Shown: positions 17,220-26,556 of the stretch, one piece after another | Layout of the letters: each line of letters starts with the position of its first letter | Position numbering within the stretch: position 1 is the first letter of the stretch | NCBI GenBank assembly: GCA_905205995.1 | Contig: CAJLFU010000011.1 | Coordinates: 1-53,786, forward strand | DNA length: 53,786 nt | Direction of reading: 5' to 3' | DNA from: an uncultured Haemophilus sp. | GTDB lineage: Bacteria > Pseudomonadota > Gammaproteobacteria > Enterobacterales > Pasteurellaceae | Translations under genes and position numbers: made by a program | The notes under the pieces: generated by a model | What the model saw: the letters and a program-made list of their open reading frames with translations, nothing else | Told to the model about the DNA's origin: nothing | The model's database searches: none

Positions 17220-18106
17220 TGCATACACTCCTCAATCAATATTGGGATTACTTGAGAATTGAACGCCAAGTAAGCCCACATACGCTCACTAATTATCAAC
17301 ATCAACTGGATGCGATTTTAGCGATTTTGGCTGAAAAAGGTATTCAGCACTGGCAGCAAGTGAATCCTAGTGTGGTCCGTCTTATTTTGGCGGAAAGCCG
17401 TAAGCAAGGTTTAAAAGAAAAGAGCTTAGCATTACGTTTATCTGCCCTTCGCCAGTTCTTCAGCTATCTTGTGCAGCAAGGTCAACTGAAAGTAAATCCC
17501 GCAACGGGTATTTCAGCGCCGAAACAAGGCAAACATTTACCAAAAAATATTGATGCTGAACAAGTCCAAAAATTGCTTTCAAATGACAGCAAAGATCCCA
17601 TTGATTTGCGTGATCGCGCGATGATGGAATTAATGTATAGTTCAGGACTTCGCTTATCTGAATTGCAAGGCTTAAACCTCAATAGTATTAACACTCGTGT
17701 ACGTGAAGTGAGAGTAATTGGTAAAGGAAACAAAGAACGTATTGTACCTTTTGGGCGTTATGCTTCTCATGCAATTCAGCAATGGTTAAAAGTACGCCCT
17801 TTATTTAATCCTAAAGATGATGCCCTTTTTGTAAGCCAACAGGGAAATCGCCTGACTCATCGTTCTATTCAAAAACGAATGGAAACCTGGGGCATTCGCC
17901 AAGGATTAAACAGTCATCTTAATCCGCACAAACTACGCCACTCTTTTGCCACTCACATGCTGGAAGCGAGTTCGGATTTGCGAGCTGTTCAAGAGCTTTT
18001 AGGGCACAGCAATTTGTCCACCACGCAAATTTATACGCATTTGAATTTCCAACATCTTGCAGAAGTGTATGATCAAGCCCATCCTCGAGCAAAACGAAAA
18101 AAATAA
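17219..18106 (+). CDS. xerC: Site-specific tyrosine recombinase XerC
   Basis: 295 residues. With XerD it resolves chromosome dimers at dif beside FtsK. The N-terminal SAM-like domain covers about 1-90. The catalytic set is complete: Arg145 (SSGLRLSEL), Lys169 (GKGNKER), His237 and Arg240 (HKLRH), His263 (LGHSNLS) and nucleophile Tyr272 (IYTH). The spacing equals the E. coli enzyme minus three residues. Short C-terminal tail ends AKRKK. It shares a transcript with the upstream GNAT gene. It is a housekeeping Xer, not a mobile-element integrase. Confidence 0.95.
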   Translation: MHTLLNQYWDYLRIERQVSPHTLTNYQHQLDAILAILAEKGIQHWQQVNPSVVRLILAESRKQGLKEKSLALRLSALRQFFSYLVQQGQLKVNPATGISAPKQGKHLPKNIDAEQVQKLLSNDSKDPIDLRDRAMMELMYSSGLRLSELQGLNLNSINTRVREVRVIGKGNKERIVPFGRYASHAIQQWLKVRPLFNPKDDALFVSQQGNRLTHRSIQKRMETWGIRQGLNSHLNPHKLRHSFATHMLEASSDLRAVQELLGHSNLSTTQIYTHLNFQHLAEVYDQAHPRAKRKK

Positions 18107-18109
18107 ACA

Positions 18110-18148
18110 AAGTGCGGTCAAAAATCGTCGTCTTTTTTAACCGCACTT
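18110..18148. terminator. USS-pair hairpin after xerC
   Basis: AAGTGCGGT (18110-18118) and ACCGCACTT (18140-18148) can pair across a 21-nt loop. A second, stronger hairpin follows 9 bp later, so this one may be partly redundant. Confidence 0.5.
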
Positions 18149-18156
18149 CTAAACAA

Positions 18157-18180
18157 AAAGGCTACCTTTCGGTAGCCTTT
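18157..18180. terminator. Intrinsic terminator (xerC/lptD)
   Basis: AAAGGCTACC, loop TTTC, GGTAGCCTTT: a perfect 10-bp stem with a UUUC tetraloop and A/T runs outside both arms, so it can terminate convergent xerC and lptD transcripts. Confidence 0.9.
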
Positions 18181-18190
18181 ATTTATTGTA

Positions 18191-20533
18191 CTATAAGCTA
18201 AATGCTTGAATATAAGGAAGTTTACCTTTCTTCAGCATGTCTTCGATACCACTTTGGTGGTCATTTTCACCTAAGCCGCGTAATTCAAAGGTAACGCCAA
18301 CACTGTTATCATAAACAACCTGATCGTTACGTTGATTCTGACGGCTCGTTACATAACGTCTTGCGCCAACACCTAAAGACCAACAGCACGAGTTATATTG
18401 CACCCCCACATATTGCTCAACTGGTTTTTTCAATGCAATATCTTGATAGTATTTTCCGACAACTGCCCAGTTATCTGAAACTTCCCATGCTGCTACAACA
18501 CCGACCTGTTTAATATCTTGTTGGTAACGGTTAGCAGACGCACCTAAGTTTTGGTTGATATACTCTTTACTTGCGTAACGATAATTTAACTGAATCAGAT
18601 TGTTCTTCATCGGATTAAATTCTAAACTGCTATTTGCCAATGATGCTTTATCTAGCAACGTATCATATTGGTAGCTACCGCGCCAATTCCATTTATTACT
18701 AATTTTCCAGTTAGATTCCAATGCCCAAGAAGAAGAGGATTTTGGTGTACGATTACTTGGATTATCATCAATTCTGGAGGCTGTTAAATAATAAATTTGC
18801 CCTGCGGAGAAATTAAAACGTTCATCGGCATTTTTATCATAAAAACGGCTTGTTCCCCCAACTGTCACCTGGTTTGCAGATGAAATACGGTCTAAACCAC
18901 TATAGCGACGATCGCGGAATAGAGAATAATAATCTTGTTGAACTAAAGCGGAATCATAACCAAAACCGAGGTAATTATTTACACGTTTTGAACCAATATT
19001 ACTTTGGTCTTTGTATGGTCGATACAAATATTGAATATGAGGTTCAAGTGTTTGTGTATAACCATCAAATAAAGTTTTGTTGCTCGCTAAAACCGTTTGC
19101 AAATCTACTTTTAATTGCGGCAATACACGATTTACTGATTTTTGTACCTCTTCTGCAGCAGAAGAAGAGCCTTTTTTCTGGTTATAATGCGTTGCATAAA
19201 GTTTAGTCTCAATATTCAAGCTACCATATTTATTTGACATTGCCGTTGCCAAGCTTGGCTCAACATGAAAACGCCATGCGGTTGGCATCAGGGCGCTATC
19301 ATTATCAAAACGTACTGCTTGTGAGAATAATTTAAAATCAACCCAGCCGTTTGCCAAATCATTTTTGTAATAATTGAAGTCAATTTGTGGCAGCGCACGA
19401 TAAGGTCCCACAGAAACCTCATCAAAAATTTGGAATTGACGTGCTGAAATCGCAAAGTTGTAATTTGGTTTATAGTAAGCAATACGTGCATACTGGTTCG
19501 CATAACCATCAGTACTGTTACCATAATCAGAATCAAAATCGGTAAAATAACGTTTATCACTCACTTTTGTGTAATCGATATTTAAACGCCAGTTCTCAAG
19601 AAAAGAAGAGTGATGTTTCCAATAGAATAAATGACGCTTACGGCTATCACTAGTGTATTTATCATAACGATCACGCCCTAAATATTCACCTGCAAATTTA
19701 CCTTCACCAACGGGTGTTAAATAACGGAACTCACCATTTAATTGCCAGCCACGACGAGACATATATTTGGGTGCAATTGTGGCATCGTAATTTGGCGCAA
19801 TGTTCCAATAAATTGGTTGTTTATACCAATAACCATCTCGGCTAGAATGACCAACTGTTGGCATTAATAAACCTGAACGGCGGCGATCACCAATCGGTAA
19901 TTGCAGATAAGGGGTATAGAATACCGGCACACCTAATACTTTAAAACGTGCATGCCAAAATTCAGCATATTCTTCTTTGATGTGCTGACGAATCTCAGAG
20001 GCATCTACCGCCCAAGCATTATCATCGGGTAAACAAGATGTAAATGTTGCATTTTTCATTAAACGGTAATTATCGCCTAACTCGATTTCTTGTGCTTTAC
20101 CACGACCTTGACGTCCTACAAGTTGGTAATCTGCATCGGTTACGTTACCATTTTTGCTATCTAAATTAAAACTCGCATCATTACCTAATAGATTGATTTG
20201 GTTGTCTTTATAATCAAATCCACCACGTAAATAAGCCCAACGTTGTGCTTGATTGCCCTCACCAGTTTGTTTAACTTCAACTGAATTCCCAACTAGATGG
20301 CGGTTTCCTTGTTTCAAATCGACATTGCCTTGATAAATCGCCTGAGTTGGCTGATTAATCTCTGCTTTATCTGCTTCAATATAAATTGGCAAATTATTGA
20401 CATCACCTTTCACGACCTCACCAGTAAAATGAGGCACACCAAGTAAACACTGAGAATGCAGATCTGCCAAACTTTGTTGACTATAAAGTGCGGTCAGAAT
20501 TGAGATTGAAATTAAGGTATATTTTTTATTCAT
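18191..20533 (-). CDS. lptD: LPS assembly outer-membrane protein LptD
   Basis: 780 residues. Outer-membrane barrel that, plugged by LptE, inserts lipooligosaccharide in the outer leaflet. The signal peptide runs to about 23 (SLAD). An OstA/LptA-like beta-taco domain follows (about 45-200, with ADKAEINQPTQAIYQGNV), then a large C-terminal barrel ending QAFSL. Cys29, a Cys in TFTSCLPD, and the CC pair in YNSCCWSLG match the four cysteines whose disulfide rearrangement matures E. coli LptD. A USS core lies in the signal-peptide codons (Ile-Leu-Thr-Ala-Leu). Confidence 0.96.
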   Translation of the reverse strand: MNKKYTLISISILTALYSQQSLADLHSQCLLGVPHFTGEVVKGDVNNLPIYIEADKAEINQPTQAIYQGNVDLKQGNRHLVGNSVEVKQTGEGNQAQRWAYLRGGFDYKDNQINLLGNDASFNLDSKNGNVTDADYQLVGRQGRGKAQEIELGDNYRLMKNATFTSCLPDDNAWAVDASEIRQHIKEEYAEFWHARFKVLGVPVFYTPYLQLPIGDRRRSGLLMPTVGHSSRDGYWYKQPIYWNIAPNYDATIAPKYMSRRGWQLNGEFRYLTPVGEGKFAGEYLGRDRYDKYTSDSRKRHLFYWKHHSSFLENWRLNIDYTKVSDKRYFTDFDSDYGNSTDGYANQYARIAYYKPNYNFAISARQFQIFDEVSVGPYRALPQIDFNYYKNDLANGWVDFKLFSQAVRFDNDSALMPTAWRFHVEPSLATAMSNKYGSLNIETKLYATHYNQKKGSSSAAEEVQKSVNRVLPQLKVDLQTVLASNKTLFDGYTQTLEPHIQYLYRPYKDQSNIGSKRVNNYLGFGYDSALVQQDYYSLFRDRRYSGLDRISSANQVTVGGTSRFYDKNADERFNFSAGQIYYLTASRIDDNPSNRTPKSSSSWALESNWKISNKWNWRGSYQYDTLLDKASLANSSLEFNPMKNNLIQLNYRYASKEYINQNLGASANRYQQDIKQVGVVAAWEVSDNWAVVGKYYQDIALKKPVEQYVGVQYNSCCWSLGVGARRYVTSRQNQRNDQVVYDNSVGVTFELRGLGENDHQSGIEDMLKKGKLPYIQAFSL

Positions 20534-20579
20534 AATTCAGTTCTTATTCAGATGAAATTAGGGGGATTATACTGGAACA

Positions 20580-21137
20580 TCATTTACAACAACAGTTATT
20601 TGTATGATCGTTGACTAATCCCATCGATTGCATAAAGGCATAGCATGTCGTTTCGCCAACAAAGACAAAACCACGCTTTTTCAACGCTTTTGACATTGCT
20701 TTTGAGGTTTCAGTTCTGGCAGGTACCACAGAAATATCGGGTACATCATTGATAATCGGTTGATGATTCACAAACGACCACACAAAATCACTGAAATTTT
20801 CACCGCACTTTTCCATGGCTAAATAGGCTTTGGCATTTTTCACAATGGCTTCCAGTTTTGCCCGATGGCGAATAAGCCCAGTATTTTCCATGCAATGATC
20901 AATATCCTGTTCGGTCATTTGCGCGATTTTGGCTGGTTCAAACTGATGGAAGGCGGCCCGATAAGCTTCACGTTTTTTCAATACAGTAATCCAGGAAAGC
21001 CCCGCCTGTTGTCCTTCTAAACAGATTTTCTCAAACAGTTTTTGGCTATCAAATTGTGGCTTGCCCCATTCCTTATCGTGATAGTCTATGTAAATCGGAA
21101 GTTTGCCCACCCAAGGACATCTCGTATTTGTACTCAT
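20580..21137 (-). CDS. tag: DNA-3-methyladenine glycosylase I
   Basis: 185 residues. Excises 3-methyladenine from alkylated DNA to start base excision repair. CLEGQQAGLSWITVLKKREAYR is the helix-hairpin-helix substrate pocket core. The zinc-snap ligands are visible: Cys7 and His20 at the N-terminus, and NDHTNNCCCK at the C-terminus. FVGETTCYAFMQSMGLVNDH is the family signature. Last gene of the ABC-F/yrdD/tsaC/aroE/tag operon; its ATG overlaps the aroE stop by 4 bp. Confidence 0.96.
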   Translation of the reverse strand: MSTNTRCPWVGKLPIYIDYHDKEWGKPQFDSQKLFEKICLEGQQAGLSWITVLKKREAYRAAFHQFEPAKIAQMTEQDIDHCMENTGLIRHRAKLEAIVKNAKAYLAMEKCGENFSDFVWSFVNHQPIINDVPDISVVPARTETSKAMSKALKKRGFVFVGETTCYAFMQSMGLVNDHTNNCCCK

Positions 21138-21952
21138 ACCATATCCTTTTTAAGCTGTTCATAGATAGCAATAAAATCAGGCATTACCCCGCACCACAAA
21201 TGGAATGAATGGGCAGCTTGTGCCACCAACATACCAAAACCATCGCTGACATTATTCAGACCTAAGGATTTACAGTAGGCAATAAAAGGCGTGTCGCTAC
21301 CTTTGGCATATTGCATGTCATAACAAGCGCGAGCCAATGATAAGATAGAGCCGTCAACGGCAGCAGTATGCCCGCTTAATCCGGCCGAAGTTGCATTGAT
21401 CACTAAATCGTAGGTTTGCGCGGGAATTGCATCCATCGCGACTGCTTCAATTGTGCCGTAAGGCCTGAACTTGTCTGCCAGCTGTTGCGCTTTTTCTAGC
21501 GTGCGGTTAGCCAAGACAATCTGCTGTTGTGCTTCCAATAAAGGCAGTAATACCCCTTTGGTTGCCCCGCCGGCACCTAAAATTAAAATGCGTTGTTGTG
21601 GCTGAATCCAACCTAAGCGTTGTAAATCCGTCACTAAACCAATGCCATCGGTGTTGTCCGCATAGAGTTTGCCGTTAGCCAATTTCTTTAATGTATTACA
21701 GGCTTCTGCCAGTTTTGCCCGTTCGCTATGTTCTTCAGCGAGTGCATAGGCGCGTTCTTTAAATGGTGCGGTGATATTGCAACCTTGTGCTCCTTCAGCA
21801 AAAAAGGCCTGTAATTGCTGCTCAAAATCCTCAAGGTCACCTAATTTGGCAACATATTCCATCGCTTGCTGAGTTTGCTTGGCAAATAAGCGATGAATCA
21901 ACGGGGATTTACTTTGGGCAATAGGATTGCCCCAAACGGCATAGTGCTGCAT
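21134..21952 (-). CDS. aroE: Shikimate dehydrogenase (NADP)
   Basis: 272 residues. Reduces 3-dehydroshikimate to shikimate in aromatic biosynthesis. NPIAQSKSPLIH (substrate serines 14 and 16), NITAPFK (catalytic Lys), NTDGIGL (Asp), the Rossmann GAGGATKGV and the NADP motif NRTLEKA are all present. GFGMLVAQAAHSFHLW is the C-terminal shikimate-binding helix. Third from the end of its operon with a 3-bp gap after tsaC. The tsaC-aroE linkage matches enteric gene order. Confidence 0.96.
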   Translation of the reverse strand: MQHYAVWGNPIAQSKSPLIHRLFAKQTQQAMEYVAKLGDLEDFEQQLQAFFAEGAQGCNITAPFKERAYALAEEHSERAKLAEACNTLKKLANGKLYADNTDGIGLVTDLQRLGWIQPQQRILILGAGGATKGVLLPLLEAQQQIVLANRTLEKAQQLADKFRPYGTIEAVAMDAIPAQTYDLVINATSAGLSGHTAAVDGSILSLARACYDMQYAKGSDTPFIAYCKSLGLNNVSDGFGMLVAQAAHSFHLWCGVMPDFIAIYEQLKKDMV

Positions 21953-21955
21953 ATC

Positions 21956-22507
21956 TTATCCTTGTCTGAAAAGTTGGTTTGTGAGCAAATCGCGAATTTC
22001 CGATGGATTTTGTGCTTGACCAACAGCTTCATCAAGCACGGGGAAATCTGCCCCAAATTGGGAACGCACGGCATCTGCGCTGCGGCAAGGTGATTGACCG
22101 GTTAAGTTCGCGCTAGTCGAAGTGAGGGCAAAGCCTGTTTCTTCACATAAGGCTTTGACGGCAGGATGAGTACATAAACGCACCGCAATGCTATTAAATT
22201 GCCCCGTCAGGAAATGTGGAACCTCTGTCTTAGCCGGCACCACCCAGGTGATTGGATGATCGTATTGTGCCTGTAAGCGTGCAAGTTGTTCGTCAGACAA
22301 ATGGGAAAAATCGATAAATGGCTGCAAAAAATGCAAGCTCGGTGCAACTAAAATAAGACCTTTTTCAATCGGACGCTGTTTTAAATCGAGCAATTTTCTG
22401 ACCGCACCTTCACTTAGCGGATTACAGCCTAAACCGAATACCGCCTCAGTAGGATAGGCAACCACTTCGTCTTGCATTAAACAAGCGGCAATTTGTTGTA
22501 CATTCAT
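21956..22507 (-). CDS. tsaC: Threonylcarbamoyl-AMP synthase
   Basis: 183 residues, the short YrdC/TsaC form without the Sua5 domain. Makes threonylcarbamoyl-AMP for the t6A modification at position 37 of ANN-decoding tRNAs. VVAYPTEAVFGLGCNP, KQRPIEKGLI, PITWVVPA, and TSANLTGQSP are the family blocks that form the ATP/threonine pocket. ATGA overlap with yrdD upstream and 3 bp before aroE downstream. Confidence 0.95.
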   Translation of the reverse strand: MNVQQIAACLMQDEVVAYPTEAVFGLGCNPLSEGAVRKLLDLKQRPIEKGLILVAPSLHFLQPFIDFSHLSDEQLARLQAQYDHPITWVVPAKTEVPHFLTGQFNSIAVRLCTHPAVKALCEETGFALTSTSANLTGQSPCRSADAVRSQFGADFPVLDEAVGQAQNPSEIRDLLTNQLFRQG

Positions 22508-23046
22508 TTTTCGTTCTCAAAAATATGTCGACAGCTTTTATTTGCACATTGCCACACTAGGTATTCGGCATTTTCACTTTTTAATAGCGCTAGTGGAAAA
22601 TGGCATTGTGGGCAAGGAATAGCATAGGGTTTTGCGGGCAAGGAAAATTTGCAATGGGGAAAGTTATCGCAACCATAAAAGATTTTCCCTTGTCGTCCAC
22701 GTCGAGCAACTAAATGCCCTTTATGGCACTCTGGGCAGTCAATGGATTGTTCTTCATCCTGTTGCTCATGCACCACAAAATCACAATCGGGATAATGGCT
22801 GCAACCAATAAACATCCCAAAAGCACCTTGTTTGAGTTGGAGTGGATTGCCACATTGTGGGCAGGTTTCATCAAGCTCTTTCAACACCTTATGTTCCACC
22901 TTATGCAAGGGACGCAAATAATCACAGGCGGGATATGCTGTACAACCTAAAAACAGTCCCTTTTTACCCTGTTTCATTTGCAAAGGTGCGCCGCATTGTG
23001 GGCAATATTCTTCGTGTTTTGTGTGTTGGAAAAGACTTTGACTCAT
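22504..23046 (-). CDS. yrdD: Topoisomerase-type zinc-finger protein YrdD
   Basis: 180 residues made of four tandem CxxC...C...C zinc ribbons of the TopA C-terminal type (for example CPQCGAPLQ...GCTAYPAC, CPQCGNPLQ...GCSHYPDC, CPECHKGH...GCDNFPHC, and a fourth with QCANKSC). No catalytic topoisomerase domain is attached. It probably binds nucleic acid, but its role is unknown. It lies between an ABC-F gene (9-bp gap) and tsaC (ATGA overlap), the same linkage to tsaC-aroE as in enteric bacteria. Confidence 0.9.
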   Translation of the reverse strand: MSQSLFQHTKHEEYCPQCGAPLQMKQGKKGLFLGCTAYPACDYLRPLHKVEHKVLKELDETCPQCGNPLQLKQGAFGMFIGCSHYPDCDFVVHEQQDEEQSIDCPECHKGHLVARRGRQGKIFYGCDNFPHCKFSLPAKPYAIPCPQCHFPLALLKSENAEYLVWQCANKSCRHIFENEK

Positions 23047-23055
23047 ACGCTGTCC

Positions 23056-24972
23056 CTATGCTTGTAGCATTGTTTCCAATTCTTCCTGGACCGCTAACCA
23101 ATCCATTTCAACTTCTTCTAATCCTTTCTTCACCTCTACTTGCTGTGCCAAAAGTGCGGTCAATTTTTCTTTATTTTCTGCGCTGTATAGCTCGGAATCT
23201 GCCAATTGGTTTTCAATCTCCGCAAGTTTGGAGGCATATTTATTCATTTTTTCCTCCAATTGAGAGATTTGTTTACGAAGAGGCGCCGTTTGTTGGCGAA
23301 GTTCGGCCTCACGACGTTTTTGTTCCTTGCGGTTTTGCATGGAATTTTCATTGTCGTCATTTTTCTCCGAGGATTTATTTTCTGGTGCACTATTTTGTTC
23401 ATTCAGCCACTTTTGGTAATCCTCTAAATCGCCTTTGAATTCTTCCACTTTTTTGTCGTGTACCAAATAGAATTCTTCCACGGTATTACGTAGTAAGTGA
23501 CGATCATGGGAAACCACCACCAAAGAGCCCTCGTAATCCACCAATGCTTCAGTTAACGCCTGACGCATATCTAAATCCAAATGGTTAGTTGGTTCGTCGA
23601 GCAGTAATAAGTTTGGACGTTGCCAAACAATCAGTGCAAGCACCAAACGGGCTTTTTCTCCACCGGAAAAGGCTTTCACCTCTTGATTAATTTTGTCTCC
23701 ATGGAACGCAAAACTCCCAAGATAATCCCGTACCTGTTGCTCCGTTTGCTCTGGTGCGAGTTTCTGCATGTGCCAGAGAGCGGATTCATCTGCACGTAGC
23801 GTATCAAGCTGATGTTGAGCAAAATAACCGAGTTGCACGCCTTTAGCTAATTGCACTGTACCAGAAAGCGCGGTGAGCTCGCCGGCTAACAATTTAATTA
23901 AGGTTGATTTCCCTGCACCATTTTTCCCGAGCAAACCGATGCGCGAACCCGGTACTAAATTCAGTTTAATTTTACTTAAAATTTCTACCGCACTTTCACC
24001 GCTACCATAACCGGCGCTCGCCTGTTCAATCATCACCAAAGGATTCGGCAAGGATAGTGGTGGACGGAATTCAAAAGTAAAAGGATTATCCACATAAGCC
24101 GGTGCAATCAGTTCCATGCGCTCTAAGGCTTTCATGCGGCTTTGTGCTTGTTTGGCTTTGGTTGCTTTGGCTTTAAAGCGGTCGATATATTTTTGTAAAT
24201 GAGAGATCTTTTGTTGTTGCTGACGATACATAGCAGTTTGTTGTGCCAGTTTAGTTGCCCGTTGCACTTCAAAGGAAGAATAATCGCCAGTGTATTCGTT
24301 GAGCTTCTGATTTTCGATATGGAGAATTTTTGTCACAATCGGATCGAGAAAATCACGGTCGTGGGAAATTAATACCAAGGTGCCTTGATATTGCACTAAC
24401 CAACGTTCTAACCAAATAACTGCATCCAAATCCAAATGGTTGGTCGGCTCATCTAGCAATAATAAATCCGATGGACAAAGCAATGCTTGCGCCAAATTCA
24501 AGCGCATTCGCCAACCACCGGAGAAGGATTTCACTGGTTGAGCGATTTCTTCTTGGTTAAAACCTAAACCATGCAATAAGGAAGCCGCACGAGATTGGAT
24601 CGTCCAAGCATCCAAGGTTTCTAATTGCCCATGAATGCGCGCAATCGCATGACCATCATTACGTTCATTGGCTTCGTTAAGTTCCTGCTGCAAACGGCAA
24701 TATTCGCGATCCCCTTGAATCACATAATCAATGGCGGGAATATCCAACGCAGGCGTTTCTTGATTCACCCAAGATACTCGCCAGTTGGATGGATAAGTGA
24801 CCTCGCCGCCCTCTGGCGTTAATTCTTTTTTTAATAGAGCAAAAAGAGAAGACTTACCGCAACCATTCTTACCCACCAAACCGACTTTTTGTTTCGGATT
24901 GATAGTTGCCGTAGCATTCTCGAGCAATTCGGTTTGCCCGCGCTTTAGGGAAATATTATTAAATACAATCAT
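23056..24972 (-). CDS. ABC-F family ATPase, YheS-like
   Basis: 638 residues, two ABC domains in one chain with no membrane segments. Walker A GKNGCGKS near 34-41 and GKNGAGKS near 346-353; signatures SFSGGWRMRL and AFSGGEKARL; Walker B DEPTNHLDL twice. The charged P-site tRNA interaction linker (RFKAKATKAKQAQSRMKALERM) joins them. The C-terminal coiled coil (about 525-635) fits YheS/Uup-type members. ABC-F proteins bind the ribosomal E site and relieve stalling; the substrate context here is not known. First gene of a five-gene operon. Confidence 0.9.
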   Translation of the reverse strand: MIVFNNISLKRGQTELLENATATINPKQKVGLVGKNGCGKSSLFALLKKELTPEGGEVTYPSNWRVSWVNQETPALDIPAIDYVIQGDREYCRLQQELNEANERNDGHAIARIHGQLETLDAWTIQSRAASLLHGLGFNQEEIAQPVKSFSGGWRMRLNLAQALLCPSDLLLLDEPTNHLDLDAVIWLERWLVQYQGTLVLISHDRDFLDPIVTKILHIENQKLNEYTGDYSSFEVQRATKLAQQTAMYRQQQQKISHLQKYIDRFKAKATKAKQAQSRMKALERMELIAPAYVDNPFTFEFRPPLSLPNPLVMIEQASAGYGSGESAVEILSKIKLNLVPGSRIGLLGKNGAGKSTLIKLLAGELTALSGTVQLAKGVQLGYFAQHQLDTLRADESALWHMQKLAPEQTEQQVRDYLGSFAFHGDKINQEVKAFSGGEKARLVLALIVWQRPNLLLLDEPTNHLDLDMRQALTEALVDYEGSLVVVSHDRHLLRNTVEEFYLVHDKKVEEFKGDLEDYQKWLNEQNSAPENKSSEKNDDNENSMQNRKEQKRREAELRQQTAPLRKQISQLEEKMNKYASKLAEIENQLADSELYSAENKEKLTALLAQQVEVKKGLEEVEMDWLAVQEELETMLQA

Positions 24973-25111
24973 TTTTTCGAATACATCTGAATTTGTGCCT
25001 ATTTTGCAATATTTTTCCTTTTCTCGGAACAGTCTATTCCAATTTTATCGATATTTCTGCCTGAAAAAATACGTATAATGATGCTCAACAAATCAATCAT
25101 GAGGAAATAAA

Positions 25112-26149
25112 ATGAAGCTCTCTATTCTCAATCTCGCCCCTGTCCGAGAAGGACAAACTTATTTGCAAGCCGTTGAGTCTATGGTAAGTCTTGCAAAACA
25201 TGCTGAGAACATTGGCATTGAACGCTATTGGATTGCTGAGCATCATAATATGAAAAATTTGGTGAGTTCAGCGACCGCACTTTTAATTCAACATACGCTA
25301 GCCAACACGAAAACTTTGCGCGTGGGATCGGGTGGAGTGATGTTACCGAATCATTCGCCGTATGTAGTCGCTGAGCAATATGGCACACTGGAGACGCTTT
25401 ATCCAAACCGTGTTGAACTCGGTTTAGGCCGTGCACCAGGAACTGATATGCAAACGGCTGCAGCACTTCGTCGTGGACGAAACAGTCTGGATTTCCCTGC
25501 GGAAATTGCGGAACTTCGAGGTTACTTTAAAGATAGCAATCCTGTTTCAGCTTATCCTTCCGCAGGCTTGAATATACCGTTTTATATTTTAGGATCTAGC
25601 ACCGAAAGTGCCTATCTTGCGGCCGAGCTTGGCTTGCCTTATGCCTTTGCTTCACACTTTGCGCCACGCATGATGGAAATGGCGGTGGAGATTTATCGCA
25701 AAAACTTCAAACCCTCTACCTATCTTGCTGAGCCTTATGTCATCTTAGGTGTGAACGCGGTTGTTGCCGAAACCGATAATGAAGCGAGACAACTGGCGAC
25801 AACACAAACACTATTTTTCTTAAATGTGGTCACTAACGCGCAACAAAATTTACAACCGCCTTTGGCATCAGAGGAAGATGTTTGGAAAGCTCAAATGCAC
25901 GCTCAAAAGAAACCGCACTTTGGCCCAGTCGATTTCGAGGAAATCCCGATTTACAACCAAGAGCGAGCCGTAGTGGAACAAATGACTGCTTGTTCGCTTA
26001 TTGGTAGTCCTGAAAGTGTGGATTTTCAACTCAAGCAATTACGTGAACGGGTACATTTTGATGAAATTATGGCAGTAAGCTATATTTTTGATGAGCAAAA
26101 ACAAGCCCAATCTTACACGATGTTGAAAGCGATTGTGGATAAGCAATAG
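25112..26149 (+). CDS. Luciferase-like (LLM class) flavin oxidoreductase
   Basis: 345 residues with the bacterial luciferase-like TIM barrel. Family blocks are IGIERYWIAEHHNM, LRVGSGGVMLPNHSPYVVAEQYGTLE, RVELGLGRAPGTD and a C-terminal LIGSPESVDFQLKQL. This is the YhbW/MsnO8-like subgroup that binds FMN or F420-like flavin. The oxidised substrate is unknown. GAGGAAAT precedes the ATG. It stands alone, closed by a USS-pair terminator, and is divergent from the ABC-F operon. Confidence 0.88.
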   Translation: MKLSILNLAPVREGQTYLQAVESMVSLAKHAENIGIERYWIAEHHNMKNLVSSATALLIQHTLANTKTLRVGSGGVMLPNHSPYVVAEQYGTLETLYPNRVELGLGRAPGTDMQTAAALRRGRNSLDFPAEIAELRGYFKDSNPVSAYPSAGLNIPFYILGSSTESAYLAAELGLPYAFASHFAPRMMEMAVEIYRKNFKPSTYLAEPYVILGVNAVVAETDNEARQLATTQTLFFLNVVTNAQQNLQPPLASEEDVWKAQMHAQKKPHFGPVDFEEIPIYNQERAVVEQMTACSLIGSPESVDFQLKQLRERVHFDEIMAVSYIFDEQKQAQSYTMLKAIVDKQ

Positions 26150-26161
26150 CGAGACAAAAAG

Positions 26162-26190
26162 AAAAGTGCGGTGAATTTCACCGCACTTTT
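26162..26190. terminator. USS-pair bidirectional terminator
   Basis: AAAAGTGCGGTGAA (26162-26175) and its exact complement (26177-26190) touch with a 1-nt centre, so the real loop is the AATTT top. Both arms contain a USS core. It lies between the convergent LLM oxidoreductase and glpE. Confidence 0.85.
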
Positions 26191-26238
26191 TGTTTATAAG
26201 GTTGATTAGATTACGATTTGACCTTGTTCTTTACTTAA

Positions 26239-26556
26239 TTAATAAGCCGTTTCTATCGGCAAACCAGCTTTTACCCAACCATCAAAGCCACCAATGATGC
26301 TAAACACATTTTCATAGCCTTGCTCAACGAGGAAAGTCGCCACATTTCGGCTGCTCACACCATGATAACAACTCACGATAATTGGGGAGTCGAAATCCAC
26401 CAGCTCTTCAAATTGTAAAAAACTTTGGTTGGTTAAATGAAACGCCCCTTTTGCATGAGAATAGGTAAAACGTTGTGGATCCCGAATGTCTGCAAGCATG
26501 GCACCATTTTGTACCATTTCCCAAGCTTGTTCAGGGCTAATTTCTTTAAACGACAT
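26239..26556 (-). CDS. glpE: Thiosulfate sulfurtransferase GlpE
   Basis: 105-residue single-domain rhodanese. Cys63 in the active-site loop CYHGVSS accepts sulfur from thiosulfate; the flanking LADIRDPQRF and GFDGWVKAGLP motifs are typical of GlpE. I start at MSFKEISPEQ; the longer frame adds 13 residues that lie over the rarD 3' end. It overlaps the rarD stop by 11 bp. No glp genes are adjacent. Confidence 0.93.
   Translation of the reverse strand: MSFKEISPEQAWEMVQNGAMLADIRDPQRFTYSHAKGAFHLTNQSFLQFEELVDFDSPIIVSCYHGVSSRNVATFLVEQGYENVFSIIGGFDGWVKAGLPIETAY

Noticed and set aside
17219..18106. XerC as a mobile-element integrase
   Set aside because: Sequence, length and neighbours match the housekeeping chromosome-dimer recombinase; no element ends are visible.
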